Assembly (NCBI GenBank): GCA_947471745.1
Contig: CANJKZ010000008.1
Location: 1,900,001-1,964,000 of the forward strand
Source of the DNA: Closterium sp. Naga37s-1
Lineage: Eukaryota; Streptophyta; Zygnematophyceae; Desmidiales; Closteriaceae
Direction: 5' to 3'
DNA: 64,000 nt
Position 1 is the stretch's first letter; every line of letters starts with the position of its first letter. Shown here piece by piece: positions 1-11,699 of this stretch. A program made the position numbers and the translations under genes. The notes under the pieces were generated by a model. The model did not search any database, had not been told where the DNA came from, and was given only the letters and a program-made list of their open reading frames with translations.

Positions 1-135
1 TCACTAATAGCAATGCATACAAGATATAGTCGAGAAACATCAAACAAGAGGTGCACCACCAACAGGGTTTGCATAACTACACTAAAGCTAAAGCTACAGG
101 CAGTTATGAAGATATATGACATATATATCGCGACA
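1..135 (-). repeat. LTR fragment of an E3-like element, cut by the window edge
   Basis: Read on the minus strand, this stretch resembles the first part of the 251-bp E3 LTR (35924-36174). The shared core around 30-73 corresponds to the segment holding the ggtggtgcacctcttg motif, and the LTR terminus (cgaca read on +) falls at 131-135. Integrase coding of element A starts right after it, so an E3-like element seems to have inserted into A. It is clearly diverged from E3. Only one end is in the window, so the element cannot be sized and no target duplication can be tested. Confidence 0.6.
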
Positions 136-2871
136 GTTACACCACGGTGTTCCCCCTGGCGAAGAAGTCCAACGTTATTTCTACGTTGATCAGGTGGTTA
201 CTGGCCACTATTGCCACTCGTGGTAGTCGTGTCGTTTGTCTTCACTCCAACCGTGGGGGTAAGTTTTTCTCCAGCATTCTTTGCAGATTCTGCAGCGAGC
301 AGGGCATCACCCAGTATTGGACGCCTCCAGAGTCCACACAGCAGAATGGGGTTGCTGAGCGCCGCATCGGCTTGGTCATGGAGATCGCCCGCACCTCCAT
401 GATCCATGCTCGTGCGCCCCATTTTCTGTAGCCCTACGCGGTTCGCAATGCCGCCCACCAGCTGAACCTCTGGCCTCGTGTTTCACGGCCAGAGGCTTCA
501 CCGACCAGTCTTTGGACCGGTTCCCCTGGTGTTGCGTCGGAGTTTCGTGTCTGGGAATGCCTTGCGCTTGTCCGCGACACCTCTACGGACAAGCTCTCGG
601 CTCGTGCCCTCCCCTGTGTCTTCCTTGGTTTTCTAGAGGACGCCCCTGACTTCACGCTTTACCACCCGCCCCTCCACCCATTTCTCGACTCCCGTGACGT
701 CACCTTTGACGAGTGTGTGTCCTACTATGCCTGCTACCCATGTCGAGGTCTCTTCCCCTCCCCTTTTCTTTGGCCCCGCTCCTCCTCCTGCTCCTGCTCC
801 TCTGGTACACCCGCCCCCCCCTAGTCCTGCCCCGTCAGGTGTGTCCCACGCTACCCCTCTCCCCTCGGTCGCTCGTCAGGTACCACCCCCTTCCCCACAG
901 TCGTCCTCGCAGTCACCACATCAGCCGTCGACACTACCGCGACAGGTTGCAGTGGACTCTGGGGGAGTTGGTGTTGGAGGCACGGGCGCTGGAGCTGCTA
1001 GTCCTGGGGGTGCTGGTGCTGAGGGTACTGGTGCTGGAGGTGCTAGTCCTGGGGGTGTTGGTGCTGAGGGTGTTGGAGTTGGAGGTACTGTCAATGGAGG
1101 TGCTAGTTCTGGGGGTGCTGGAGCTGGAGGTGCTGGCACTAGAGGTGCTATTTCTGGGGGTGTTGGGGCCGGAGGTGCTGGTTATGAGGAGACTTGGGCG
1201 AGAGGCACTACTTCTGCGGCGCCTACCCCACCTCCCCACCGCTACGGCGCGTGTTTTCAAACTCTTCGTCAGCTGGCACGTGTTTGCAGGAGAGGTTGGA
1301 GCAGGAGAGTCTGGAGCTGGAGCTGCAGCAGCAGTAGCAAACGCCGCAGCCGTCAGCCTTGAAGCAGTTGTTCCCGCCTGTGAGTGGCCTCCGGGCCCCT
1401 GGTCTCCCTTCCTCCTCTTCGGACGGCTCACCACCTCCTACAGCTCACTGTCTTCCTCCTCCGGGCTCGTCCCCAGCTGTTTTCTCTCCTCCTCGATCAC
1501 AGTCGTCTCCTCCTGTTGTCCTGCATGACTAGACCGTTCACTCTCCCCCACGTGCTCGTCCCTGATCTCCTTCTGCCGACCTCAGCACTGTCTTGTTTCG
1601 TTCTAGTCCTTGTCGTTCTCCGCCTGAGTCTATTTTTGCGTCACCTCCTGAGTTGTCTCTTACAGCCTCCTCTCACCCTATCAATGACCACAACCGCGCT
1701 GCTCGTCATGACATCTCACATGTTCTCGCTTCTCTTGTGACGGACCCTCGTGCCTCTCCATCTTCTGTCTTAGCTCTTGTTGCCGCTTTCGGTGACTTTG
1801 CCACCACTCGCCGCCTTGACTACGCCACCCCCGTGGTGGCTGCGCCCCCTACCTGTCCTCTGTCTGCCGGGGGTGAGTCTGCTCTTGGATGTGACGTCCT
1901 AGAGGACAGGCAGTTTGAGCTGGAGTTCTTGGCAGCCGCTTCTCCCCACCTCTTTGCCATGCTGCTAGCCCCTGAGGGAGACCCCGACACCCTAGACATG
2001 CCGACTCCTCGCACGTACCATGAAGCAGTGTCAGGGCAGTGGGCCTCTCAGTGGATAGCGGCCATGGACTCAAAGATGACATCTTGGAGATCCACAGGTA
2101 CTTACGTCGACGCAGTTCCCCCGCCTGGGGCGATCTAGTCGATGGCATGTGGATCTTTAAAGTGAAGCGGCCGCCGGGAACACCGCCTGTCTTAAAGGCG
2201 CGCTATGTGGCTAGGGGCTTCAGTCAGTGTGAGGGAGTTGTTTCCTTCCAAACCTTCGCCCCGACCCCGAAGATGACTACTCTCCGGGTGTTACTTCACG
2301 TTGCAGCAGCTAGACTACGAGCTGCACTCCCTCGACTTCTCCAATGCCTTTCTCCAGGGCCGCTTATATGAGGAGATCTGGCCGCGCCGTCCTCCTGGAT
2401 TCACTGGCACTTTCCCACCTGGGACCCAGTGGAGCCTGAGGCGACCAATCTACGGTCTCAGCCAGGCGCCCCGTGAGTGGCACGACACGCTACGCACCAC
2501 TCTTGCCGACCTCGGGTTCCGTCCTTCGACAGCCGATCCGTCGCTGTTTGTTCGCACTGGTTCCACTCCGTTCCTCGTTCTTGTCTACGTCGACGACCTG
2601 GTCTTCACTACACCAGACAGGGTCGGCTGAGGTGAAATCCGAGCTGCAGAAGAGACACACGCATATTGACATGGGTGAGCTGCGCCACTACCTTGGCTTG
2701 AGATCACCTGGGACTGAGCCGCTCGCACAATTACACTCTCTCAGCCACACATGGTGCAGCAGGTCCATGTGCGGTTCGGGTTTCAGTTCTCCACCACACA
2801 CTCACCCATTCCTTTTGCCGTTGAACACAGACTCACCGGCCCTTTTCCCGACGAGCCCTTTGAGTCCAGTG
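136..2871 (+). mobile_element. Element A, left part: Ty1/copia integrase to RT (broken fossil)
   Basis: This holds the C-terminal half of a copia integrase (about 0.14-0.72 kb, including the QQNGVAERRIGLVMEIARTS block), a Gly/Ala-rich linker (about 0.9-1.25 kb, then Pro/Ser-rich) and reverse transcriptase (about 1.95-2.87 kb, with an FLVLVYVDDLVF catalytic block). It is badly decayed, with many breaks. It stops abruptly in the RT/RNase H boundary coding (PDEPFESS) where the LTR of element X begins at 2872. The sequence that should follow is found inverted at 11571, which I take to be the other half of the same insertion. The sequence is closest to E1. Confidence 0.8.
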
Positions 2872-3005
2872 TGTCAAATTACACATTTTCTGTTATAGGT
2901 TGTAGTGAGGTATAACCCTCCTATATGGGGTATAACCCTTTTAGGGTTAGTACTTGTATCCCCCATTGTTGCTAGTCAATCACTCCGATGTTCATGATTC
3001 TGACA
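2872..3005 (+). repeat. 5' LTR of element X
   Basis: This 134-bp repeat starts tgtcaaatt and ends ctgaca. It pairs with the inverted copy at 11572-11699: about 10% of bases differ by eye and there is one 6-bp length difference. It is followed by tggaatca, a decayed form of the initiator-Met primer-binding site tggtatca. The 5 bp before it (cagtg, 2867-2871) recur beside the partner LTR once inversion is allowed for. Confidence 0.75.
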
Positions 3006-3485
3006 TGGAATCATCTTAGGTTAGATCCGTGTACCCATTGCCCGTGCTGCTGCCTCTGCGCCCTGCCCACTACCCTGCTGCGCGCCTCGCGCGCTGCCTT
3101 GCCTACTGTCACTGCTTCGCGCGCTGCTGCTGCTACTGCCTGTGCGCACGCTGGTGCTCACGCGCTACTGCTGCTACTCCAGCCGCTACTACCGTTGTTG
3201 CGCGAGCTGCTACCGCCCGCTGTTGCTCACGCCCGGCCCTCTGCCGCCCGCTAGCAGCCCGCCAGCCGCTCGCGCATGCGCTGCTGCCGCTCCTACTGCC
3301 GCTGCTGCTTGCGCGCTGCCACCGCTGCTGCTGCTGCTAGCGCGCGCTGTTGCAGCAGCTCCTGCAGCTGCTGCGAGAGCTGCCGCTCGCTGACCGCCCG
3401 CTAGGCGCCCGCCCGCCGCTCGCTGCCTGCGCCCGCCAGCTCGCCCGCTGCCGCCCGCTAGCCCGCCCGCTGCCACCCGCCCGCC
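3006..3485 (+). mobile_element. Element X, leader with GC-rich repeats
   Basis: This is the untranslated leader after the X primer-binding site. From about 3035 it is a run of imperfect GC-rich repeats built on gctgctgc, gcgcgc and cccgcccgctg words. The E0a leader (24.1-24.8 kb) is similar in composition. It ends about 3485 against protease coding of E8 on the other strand. No gene is seen here; the open frames across it are low-complexity artefacts. The right edge is one of the two inferred inversion breakpoints. Confidence 0.55.
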
Positions 3486-4139
3486 CACTAGAGTGTGCAG
3501 TGGCGTGAGGACGGTGTAGTGACGAAAGAAACAGCTGGACGCTCCAGAGTCTAGGGTGAAGGAAAGCTGTGCAATCGGTGAGGTCGCACCCGAGCCAGCA
3601 ACAAAGGCCGGTACTAGACTAGTTGTAGCTGCAGCTCCCACACAAAGACCCTCACAAGCGCCTAGATTGGAAAGTACACACGCACCAAGACTGGAAACAC
3701 AAGTCTCTACTCGTGCAGGTAGGTGAGACTCAACTGGTGCAACAGTGCCCTGGCGAAGACGCGAAAGCCAGTGCGGTGTAACAACGCGAGGACCAAAACG
3801 CTCACGGTCGAGGTCGTCGAGGTGACGGTAGCAGCGGGATGCGGAGTGGTCGGGACGCGAGCAGGTAGTGCCAGCACCGGGGCCAGTCAGGATCCTGTAC
3901 CCGCAGGGACCAACGTCACGCCTACTGCTGGTTGAGCCGCTGCTGGGGCCGGTACTCCTAGGACCCTCAGGTCCCCACTGCTGGGAGTGCTGCAGTTGGG
4001 TTGTAGTGGCTGACCCTGCCGCAGCAGAACTCTAGTAGACGACATGGTGGGTGCTAGAGACGGTCGAGCGTGGTAGGGAGTGGCTAGGAGTGGTCGGGTG
4101 CGGTGAGTGTAGCGGGTACGGGTGGGGCAGTAGGTTACG

Positions 4140-4870
4140 GATGGGGCGGAGCTTACAGGTGAGGCTGCGGCTAACTGGTGGGGCGGCGGGTTTCAGCTCG
4201 TGGGGCGGCGGGTTTCAGCTCGTGGGGCGGCGGGTTTCAGCTCGTGGGGCAGCAGAAAACGGGTGGGGCAGCGGGTAACGGGTGGGGCGACGGGTGGGGC
4301 AGCTTGTGGGGCGGTGGGTTTAGCTCGTGGGGTGGCGGGTTTCTGGTGGGCGGCGGGTTTCAGGTGGGGCAGCGGGTTTCAGCTCGTAGGGCGGCGGGAT
4401 GCAGGTGGGGCGGCGGGTTTCGGCTCGTGAGGGCGTCGAGGAACGGGTGGGGTGGCGGGTTTCAGCTCGTGAGGGCGTCGGGGAACGGGTGGGGAGGCGG
4501 GTTTCAGCTCGTGAGGGCGTCGGGGAACGGGTGGGGCGGTGGTGTCAGGTCGTGGGGCAGTTGCTAACGGGTGGGGCGGCGGGTGTGACAGCGGGTGGGG
4601 CAGGTAACGGGTGTGGCATCTCGTGGGGCGGCGCGTTTCAGCACGTGGGGCGGCGGGTTTCAGGTGGGGCGGCGGTTTCAGGTCGTGGGGTGGCGGGTTT
4701 CAGGTGGGGCGGCAGTTTCAGGTCGTGGGGCGGCGGGTTTCAGGTGTGAGGCGGCGGTTTCAGGTCGTGGGGCGGCGGTTTCAGGTGTGGGGCGGGGGTT
4801 TCTTGTGTGCAGCGGTGGGTTTCAGATGTGGGGCGGCGGTTTCAGGTGGGGCGGCGGATAAGGCAGGGGG
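4140..4870. repeat. Tandem repeat array in the E8 leader
   Basis: This contains some twenty-five imperfect copies of a roughly 20-25 bp unit centred on gtggggcggcgggtttcag, with variants carrying ctcgtgagggcgtcgg. Unit lengths vary, so several frames remain open by chance. It lies between the LTR/PBS and the coding start of E8, the same place as the arrays in the other elements. Confidence 0.8.
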
Positions 4871-5222
4871 CAACGGGTGTGGAAGGGCGCGGCTAACGGG
4901 CTGCACGTGCGCACGGCTGTTGCTGCGCGTGCGTGCGGTCGCGGCGTACGTGCGCGCGGCTGCGCGTGCAACGAAGGCTGCGCGTGCAGCTACGAGCGTG
5001 CGTCTGGTGCGCGCTAGCGGGTTGGCGGGCAACGCGCGGGGCAAAACGGGTGGGGCGCGGGGCAAAAATGGGTGACGCGCGGGGCAAAATGGGTGGGGCG
5101 CGGGGTAGAAACGGGTGACGCACGGGCTAGTGGAGTGACGGGGCGCTTCGGGCGTTAAGGCGCTACGGGCAAGGTCGGGGTACGGGGAGGTGGGCCCTTC
5201 GGGATCTACTAGCTCTATAACA

Positions 5223-5371
5223 TGTCAAGTTACTAAACGGGTAATGAATTGACTAAGGAGAACAAGCGACAAACAAGATATAGCAAACCCTAGGAATAGT
5301 TCTAGCACAAGTGCAACAAAATGTACAACACCTAGACTAACCTAAAGAAACTATCTGAATATAGTTTGACA
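5223..5371 (-). repeat. 5' LTR of E8
   Basis: This 149-bp sequence, on the minus strand, starts tgtcaaac and ends cttgaca. It aligns patchily with the E5 LTR, sharing ttaggttagtctaggtgtt and agggtttgctatatct. A tgttatagagc primer-binding variant follows immediately inside. No partner LTR was found in the window. Confidence 0.65.
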
Positions 5372-8300
5372 CTCTTCGCTCGCGGCCCGCCCGCTGCAGC
5401 TCGCTAGCCGCCCGCTGCCGCCAGTTAGCCGCCCGCTGCCGGCCCACTACAGCCCACTGTCGCCCACTACCGCGCCGTGCCGCCGCGCCGCCCTGCCCGC
5501 CGCCGAGCCGCGCCGCAGCGCCGCCCTGCCTACCACCGCGCCGCGCCACCGCGCCGCCCTGCCAACCGCCGTGCCGCGCCGCGCTGCTGCAGCCGAGCCT
5601 CCCTCCTGCCATGCCGCGCGTTCTGTCATGGCACCCCGAGCCGCTGCCCGTGCCTAGGCCTGCAGCCAGTCCCCAGTGCCGCCGCCTCATTCTTAGCACT
5701 GCCGCCTGACCTAGTTTCTGCCATGGCGACTATTACGGTGCTAGCGTTTGACGCCGAGGGGCGCCCTATCGAGTTCGAGTCTTGGCTAGAGGACCTGCAA
5801 CTGTACCTGCTGAGTGTCACTCCTTGGGGTGAGCTTGTGGCGATCCGTACGGACTCACGGACTGGCGCCTACCTCGCCACGTTCACTCAGAGACCTGGGT
5901 CTGGCCTGTACACACTGACCACTGAGTCTGCACAGGTAGCTGCGTCCGGTCAGGTCGCTGCGTCTTGCTCGTGTCGGTTACTCACGCACCCGTCTCTCCT
6001 CTGGCACCACCGTCTTGGTCACCCCTCCCTGCCGCGTCTGCGTAGCATGCACTCTAGCCTCCCCAGGTCCCTCCACCCACTCCCGCGCTCGCTTGCACCG
6101 CCGTGCCTTCCCTGCGTTGAGGGGCGGTAGCGCGCCACTCCTCACTCCTCCTCGTTTCCTCCGACCACTGCTCCTCTGCAGACTCTCCACATGGACGTGT
6201 ATGGCCCCGCCCGCGTCCGTGGACAGGACTACGAGCGCTACTTTCTGCTGGTTGTTGACGGCTACACGCGCTACGCCACGGTCTTCCCCTTGCAGAGCAA
6301 GGCGGATGCCCGCGGTGTTTTGATCCCCTAGATCCGTACCGTTCGTCGCCAGCTGGGCCCACGGTTTCAGCAGGACCTTCAGGTCCTGCGACTGCACTTT
6401 GACAGAGGCGGTGAGTTTTCCTCCCGCCTCCTTGAGGACTTTTGTCGTGAGGAGGGCATCGCCCAGTCGTTCACGCTTCCGGCCTCTCCACAGCAGAATG
6501 GGATTGCTGAGCATCGTATTGGCTTGATCATGGAGGTTGCTTGCACCTCCATGATCCATGCGGATGCTTCCTATTTTCTGTGACCGTTTGCGGTCCGATA
6601 CGCCGCGCATCAGCTCAACCTCTGGCCCCGTGTCTCTGTGCCAGTGACCTCGCCTACACTGCGTTGGATGGGGGAGGTTGGCGATGCGTCGGCGTTTCGG
6701 GTCTGGGGCTCGCTAGCCCTTGTCCGCGATCCTACCGCGGGCAAGCTCTCTCCTCGCACTCTCCGCTGCGTCTTCCTTGGCTTTCCCACCGACGCCCCGC
6801 CCTGGCAGTTTTACCACGCTGCCACGCGCCACGTCCTGTCCTCCCAGGACGTCACCTTTGACGAGTCGGTTTGCTTCTACCGTCTCCACCCCCACAGCAC
6901 TTCCGCCGTCCCCCCCCCCCCCCCGCCTCTCTTCCTGGTTCCAGGTCCCCCCCCGATAGACCCTCTCCCCCCATAGGGTCCTGCTCCCTCAGGTGTGTCT
7001 CAGGTAGACCCACCCCCCTTGGTTGAGCCCTTGGAGGTCTCCTCTGACACTGGCCCAGCTGAGGGGGGTGATGCTGCTGCTGACGACACAGCGGCCACTC
7101 GCCACTCACCGCGCTTGGAGACCCCTCATGATTTTCCGCCTCGGCCGTCTTAGCCGCCTCTGCAGCCTGTTGCTGTAGGCTCCGGTGCTGGTGGGGGTGG
7201 TGACACTGGAGGTGCGGACTCTGGGGGTGCTGGTCCTGGGGGTGCTGAAACTGGGGGTGCTGGTTCTGGGGGTGCTGACACTGGGGGTGCTGCTTCTGGG
7301 GGTTCTGCTTCTGGTTGTGGAGTCGTGGGTGCTCCTGCTGGAGGTTCTGGCGTTGGACAGCAGCAACAGTCTCGACGACAGGAGACTTTCTGGCCGCAGC
7401 AGCTTCTCGAGTAGGTTATCCGGCGAGGCCGCTCTGGTGGCGGTGCTTGGGGTGCTGGTGCTGGGGGTGATGGAGGTACTGGAGTTGCTGGTGCTGGAGG
7501 TGCTGGAGCTGGAGGTACTGGAGGTGCTGGAGCTAGAGGTGCTGGAGCTATTGGAGCTGGAGGTGCTGGAGGTACTGGAGCTTCTGATGCTCGAGGAACT
7601 GGAGTTGCTGGTAGTGCTAGTCTCACGTGTGTCCTGGCCACACTTGTCACTGACCCTTCCTTTGCGTCTACTGCTGCGTCTGCCTTAGTTACTGAGCTTG
7701 TTGACTTCGGTTCTGCCTGTGGTCTTGACTACTTTGCGAGGCTTGTTACTGAGTCTGATTCTGACTGTCCTTCGTCCGTCGGGGGTGAGCTTGCCCTCGG
7801 CCGTGACGTCCTTGAGGACAGATAGTTTGAGCTCGAGTGCCTTGCGGCTGTTGTCCCCAATCTCGCTGCCATGCTGCTTGCCCCTGAGGGAGACCCGGAT
7901 GCACTAAACATCCCGACCCCGTGCTCTTACGCAAAGGCGATTTCGGTTCAGTACTCCTCTCAGTGGCAGACAGCCATGGATGCAGAGATGGCATTCTGGA
8001 AGTCCACAGGCACCTACGTCAACGCAACTCCTCCTCCTGGGGCGAACATAGTCGATGGCATGTGGATTTTCAGGGTGAAGCGGCCGCCGGGTTCTCCGCC
8101 TACCTTCAAGGCGCGTTACGTTGCACGAGGCTTCAGTCAGCGATAGGGGGTCGACTTCTTCCATACCTTTTCTCCCACCCCGAAGATGACCACTCTTCGG
8201 GTGTTACTGCACGTTGCAGCACAGCGTGACTACGTGCTCCACTCGCTTGACTTCTCCACAGCCTTCCTGCAGGGCAGCCTTCACGAGGAGATCTGGCTGT

Positions 8301-9859
8301 GCCGCCCACCTGGCTTCACTGGGTCGTTTCCTGAGGGTACCCAGTGGATCCTCCGGCGGCCAGACTACGGTCTCCGCTAGGCGCCCCAAGAGTGGCACGA
8401 CACACTAAGGACTACACTTGCAGCTCTTGGATTTGCTCCTTCGACTGCTCACCCGTCGTTGTTTCTGCGCACCGACACTTCTCTGCCGCCGTTCTACATC
8501 CTCGTGTACGTCGACGACTTGGTTTTTGCTACTGCTGATACTGAGGCACTCGCCCTTGTGAAGGCGGAGCTGCAGAAGAGACACACTTGCACTGACCTGG
8601 GTGAGCTGCGTAGCTATCTTGGCCTGCAGATCACCCGGGACAGAGCAAGGCGCACCATCACTCTGACTTTGTCACACATGGTGCAACAGGTCCTTCAGCG
8701 CTTCGGCTTTCAGTTCTCCTCGCCACAGCCTACTCCTCTGCCTACAGACCATTCGCTCTCAGCCTCCACCTTCTGATGAGCCCGTAGAGCCGAGTGGTTC
8801 GTATCCAAAGCTTGTGGGCTGCCTCATGTACCCGATGACGTGCACACGACTTGACCTCACGTATTCTCTCAGCATCCTTGCTCGCTTCGTTGCGCGTGGG
8901 AGACACCGGAAGGAGCAGTGGACAGCTGTGCAGAGGGTACTGCGTTACTTGTGCAGTACATCAGGCATGGGGCTTGTGCTTGGAGAACGAGGTCGGGTTG
9001 TACTCACCGGGCACTCTGACGCTTCTTGGGCTGACGACCAGGAGACCCAGCTGTCGTCACAGGGTTACATTTTCAGTCTTGGCGCTGGTTCTATCTCCTG
9101 GAGGTCCACCCGCTCGTCTTCTGTACTTGGTTCCAGCTGTGAGGCAGAGATCTACGCTGGGGCTATGGCTGCACATGAGTTACGTTGGCTGACCTACCTG
9201 CTGCTGACTTGGGCGAGCGGCCTCGTTCTCCTCCAGTTCTGTACGTCGACAACAAGGCCATGATTGCCTTGTGTCTGGAGCAGAGACAGGAGCACACCAC
9301 ATTTCTCTCCATTATTTTCTTGCACGAGAGCTGCAGCAGCGTGGTCAGCTTCGCCTTGCTTACGTGGCCTCACGGGCCAACACTGCTAATATCTTCACTA
9401 AGGCCCTTGGGTGTGGTGATCATCAGCGTTTCTGCACTGCTCTTGGGCTTATGCCCACTCTGCCTCACTTGCTTGTCTCATGATCTAGCTTTGCCGTTGT
9501 TGTACACTTCTACATATCTGTATACCTGCATGTTTTCACTTATTAGGTTGTGATCAGTGTATTGCCATTGCTATTATCACTCTGCATGTGAACTGGCCTT
9601 GTGGGCACTTGCTTGTGCTCGGACTGCGTCGTGATCTTGAGATCCACCCTGAGCTTTGCTTTGTTGTTTCTCTTGATTGGTCTTGTGACCATTGCTTGCT
9701 CTGCTATCCCCCAATTCGCCTATGGGGGTGTGTCAAAATACTTATGTCTGTTCTCTAGGATGTAGTGGGGTAGCCCATAGAGGGTACAACCCATTAGGGT
9801 TAGTACTTGTACTCCACATTGCTGCTATTCAACCAATCCGCTGTTCTCTAATTCTATCA
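5372..9859 (+). mobile_element. Element E7: Ty1/copia element lacking its 5' LTR (broken fossil)
   Basis: In order there is a GC-rich leader (5.37-5.65 kb) and a gag N-terminus starting MATITVLAFDAEGRP (about 5.72 kb). A large internal loss runs gag into the protease/integrase boundary (LWHHRLGHPS, about 6.0 kb). Then come the integrase core (6.2-6.9 kb), a Gly/Ala-rich linker (7.15-7.65 kb), RT (7.87-8.75 kb, YVDDLVFATA) and RNase H (8.8-9.48 kb). A polypurine tract (tatgggggtg) lies just before the 3' LTR at 9731. It has more than ten breaks. The 5' LTR is absent; E8 abuts the leader, so E8 may have inserted into it. Confidence 0.8.
9731..9859 (+). repeat. 3' LTR of E7
   Basis: This is about 129 bp, starting tgtcaaaata after the polypurine tract. 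It matches the split 5' LTR of E0a (24914-25025 plus 55535-55551) closely in length and sequence, so E7 and E0a belong to one subfamily. Confidence 0.75.
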
Positions 9860-9934
9860 GAAGATCCCTGGATCAAGACCTTTTGCTGTCATGTTTCGTT
9901 GTTATTGCATTGATATAATCTCCGTAGAAATCAT

Positions 9935-10053
9935 GCTTTTTTTTTTAGGAACCCTGAAATTTTAGGCTTTTTTTCTAGGAAGGCTGTCAATCAGCCTTTT
10001 TTTCACACTGACACTGATGGATCAGGGTCCTTAATAATGAATCTGAGGCCCTG
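9935..10053. repeat. Right-end fragment of a hAT-like MITE
   Basis: It ends aatctgaggccctg, nearly the same as the right terminal repeat of the MITE at 62986-63602 (aatctgagggcctg). It carries the same spaced ccctgaaat, ctttttt and ctgtcaatcag words. No left terminus is present, so it is a partial copy. Confidence 0.5.
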
Positions 10054-10244
10054 CATTAGTGCATACAATTCATAACAAGTCAACCGCATGTACCAGTATC
10101 GCGTTAGCTCGTATAGAGCACGCATCGAAGGTCAGCAGTCGGGAAAGTCGACCAGTTGACCATCCCACAACTGTCATTGGAGATTACGCACTTCAACATG
10201 GTAACTGTGAAGGATCGCAATAGTCACTGCAACTCAGGGCTGCC

Positions 10245-10246
<2 letters not shown>

Positions 10247-10292
<46 letters not shown>
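10247..10292. repeat. A39-G7 homopolymer tract
   Basis: There are 39 A residues followed directly by 7 G. It does not end a recognisable retroposed gene; the sequence just upstream (10100-10246) has no coding similarity I can recognise. A run of this length is also a likely spot for assembly length error. Confidence 0.8.
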
Positions 10293-10535
10293 TACACATG
10301 CAGATGTCAAATGCGACAGCAAGGGATGAAATAATTGGAGGGCAGCATTGACGTAGTGGAAAATTCCGCGAATGTAAAGACACAAAATATTTATGAAGTA
10401 CTCGGAACCTCATTATGCGTTATGTCAGTACTCTGATTTTCCCAGTATTCAAATTTTTATTAGTATGAAGCTCATTTTTCAGAATCAAAAGAATCTGAAA
10501 ATCAGGAACCGTTGATTTTGTTTTTTCTCAGAAAT

Positions 10536-10655
10536 TGACTGCAACGGAATGAATTGACCAAGGTGGATGGATGATACAAGTACAAACCATAAAAACTGTT
10601 ATACCCCTTATTGTCTACCCCACTATAGACTAACATGTATCTTTGTAGTTTGACA
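10536..10655 (-). repeat. 3' LTR of element A
   Basis: This is approximately 120 bp on the minus strand, beginning tgtcaaact just after the polypurine tract. The inner end is uncertain; I placed it at 10536 by alignment with the E1 LTR. No 5' partner is in the window. Confidence 0.55.
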
Positions 10656-10814
10656 CACCCCCATAGGCTAAGTGAGGGGTATCAAAACAAACAAGGGAAA
10701 CAAATGGTCACAAGACCGGTCAAGAGAAGTAACAACACAAATCTCAGGGTAGATCGCGAAGTCACCACACAGGAGAGAGCAAACAAGGGCCACAAGGCCA
10801 GTTTAAGAGTTCAC

Positions 10815-10849
<35 letters not shown>

Positions 10850-11571
10850 AACAGCATGACAACAGATCAAGAAACAAGAGGCAAGTCAACAACAAACGAG
10901 GGCCTGCCTGAAGAAGGCCAAGCTGTAGACAGAACCTGTGGTTGTCACCAGGCGGAAAGGCCTTGGTGAAGATGTCTCCAGCGTTGGCCACTGAGGCCAC
11001 AAAGTCCAAGCGTGCCTGGTCGCGTCACTGCAACTCTCGCAGGCAAGAGTGCCTCACGTTGATGTGCTTCACTCTGCTCTCCAGTTGAGGCTCTCGACAC
11101 AGGAGGATCATGGCCTTGTCGTCAGCGAACAAGGATGGTGCAGAGCTCAGCCGCTCACCAAGGTCGGTGAGCAAGAAGGTCAGCCAGCGAAGCTCCTACA
11201 CAGCCATGGCATAGCCATGCCTCTGCGCTAGACTGCTCAACAGACGACGACCGTGCAGAGCTCTACGACACAACTCCAGCGCCCAAGCTAAAGCAATAAC
11301 CCTAAGTAGACCGTTGGGTCTGCACGTCGTTGGCCTAGGAAGAGTCACAGTGACCGGTCAGCACAACTAATTGTGTCCCTCCAAGCACAAGCCCCATGCC
11401 TGATGTAGTTGCCAGTGACTCGCCACCCTCACAGCAGCCGTCCACTGAATAGGACGGTGTCTCCCAGTCGCAACAAAGCGAGAAAGGACGCTGAGGGGAA
11501 AGGCGAGGTCTGGACGAGTACACGTCATCAGGTATATGAGGCAGCCCACAAGCTCTGCGTAGGGACCACTG
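10536..11571 (-). mobile_element. Element A, right part: RNase H and 3' LTR (broken fossil)
   Basis: On the minus strand it begins with cagtggtccctacgc, coding that continues the FESSG|PYAELVGC block cut off at 2871. It runs through RNase H (about 11.5-10.9 kb) to a (TA)n tract (10816-10848), a polypurine tract (cctatgggggtg) and a 3' LTR of about 120 bp (10536-10655). There are several breaks. Sequence and cut point match A's left part, now in the opposite orientation. Confidence 0.7.
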
Positions 11572-11699
11572 TGTCAGAATAACAAACAGCGGAGTGATTG
11601 ACTAGCAATAGTGGGGGATACAAGTACTAACCCTAAAAGGGTTATACCCCATATAGGATACTTCACTACAGCCTATAACCACAACTGTGCAATTTGACA
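11572..11699 (-). repeat. 3' LTR of element X
   Basis: This is 128 bp, minus strand tgtcaaattg to ttctgaca, directly after the polypurine tract (tatgggggtg). It pairs with 2872-3005. The adjoining 5 bp, read on the minus strand, are cagtg, matching 2867-2871. Confidence 0.8.

Larger units (their letters stand above)
3486..5371 (-). mobile_element. Element E8: 5' portion of a Ty1/copia element (truncated fossil)
   Basis: Reading from high to low coordinates there is a 149-bp 5' LTR (5223-5371), a primer-binding-like tgttatagagc, a long GC-rich repeat leader (about 5.2-4.1 kb), and a short region matching the zinc-knuckle-like segment of E5 (about 4.0-3.7 kb). Then comes an aspartic protease start (FTLDSGASSCFFR, about 3.55 kb). 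It ends about 3486, so integrase, RT and the 3' LTR are missing. LTR and coding resemble E5, so it is probably an older relative of E5. Confidence 0.7.
9860..10535. other. Host spacer, AT-richer, no gene seen
   Basis: This is a low-GC stretch between two retrotransposon 3' ends, so probably original host DNA. It contains the right end of a hAT-like repeat (see 9935-10053) and a long A/G homopolymer (10247-10292). No coding frame of interest was found on either strand. Confidence 0.6.

Noticed and set aside
934-1434. Antisense Ser/Thr- or Pro-rich frames opposite the Gly/Ala linkers (also 7.1-7.65, 34.3-34.6 and 50.2-51.1 kb)
   Set aside because: They are shadows of codon-repetitive linker coding; no start context or conservation.
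2872-3005. LTR taken as the 3' LTR of element A
   Set aside because: A's coding is cut before RNase H with no polypurine tract, and a primer-binding-like site follows the LTR. It is therefore a 5' LTR of an inserted element.
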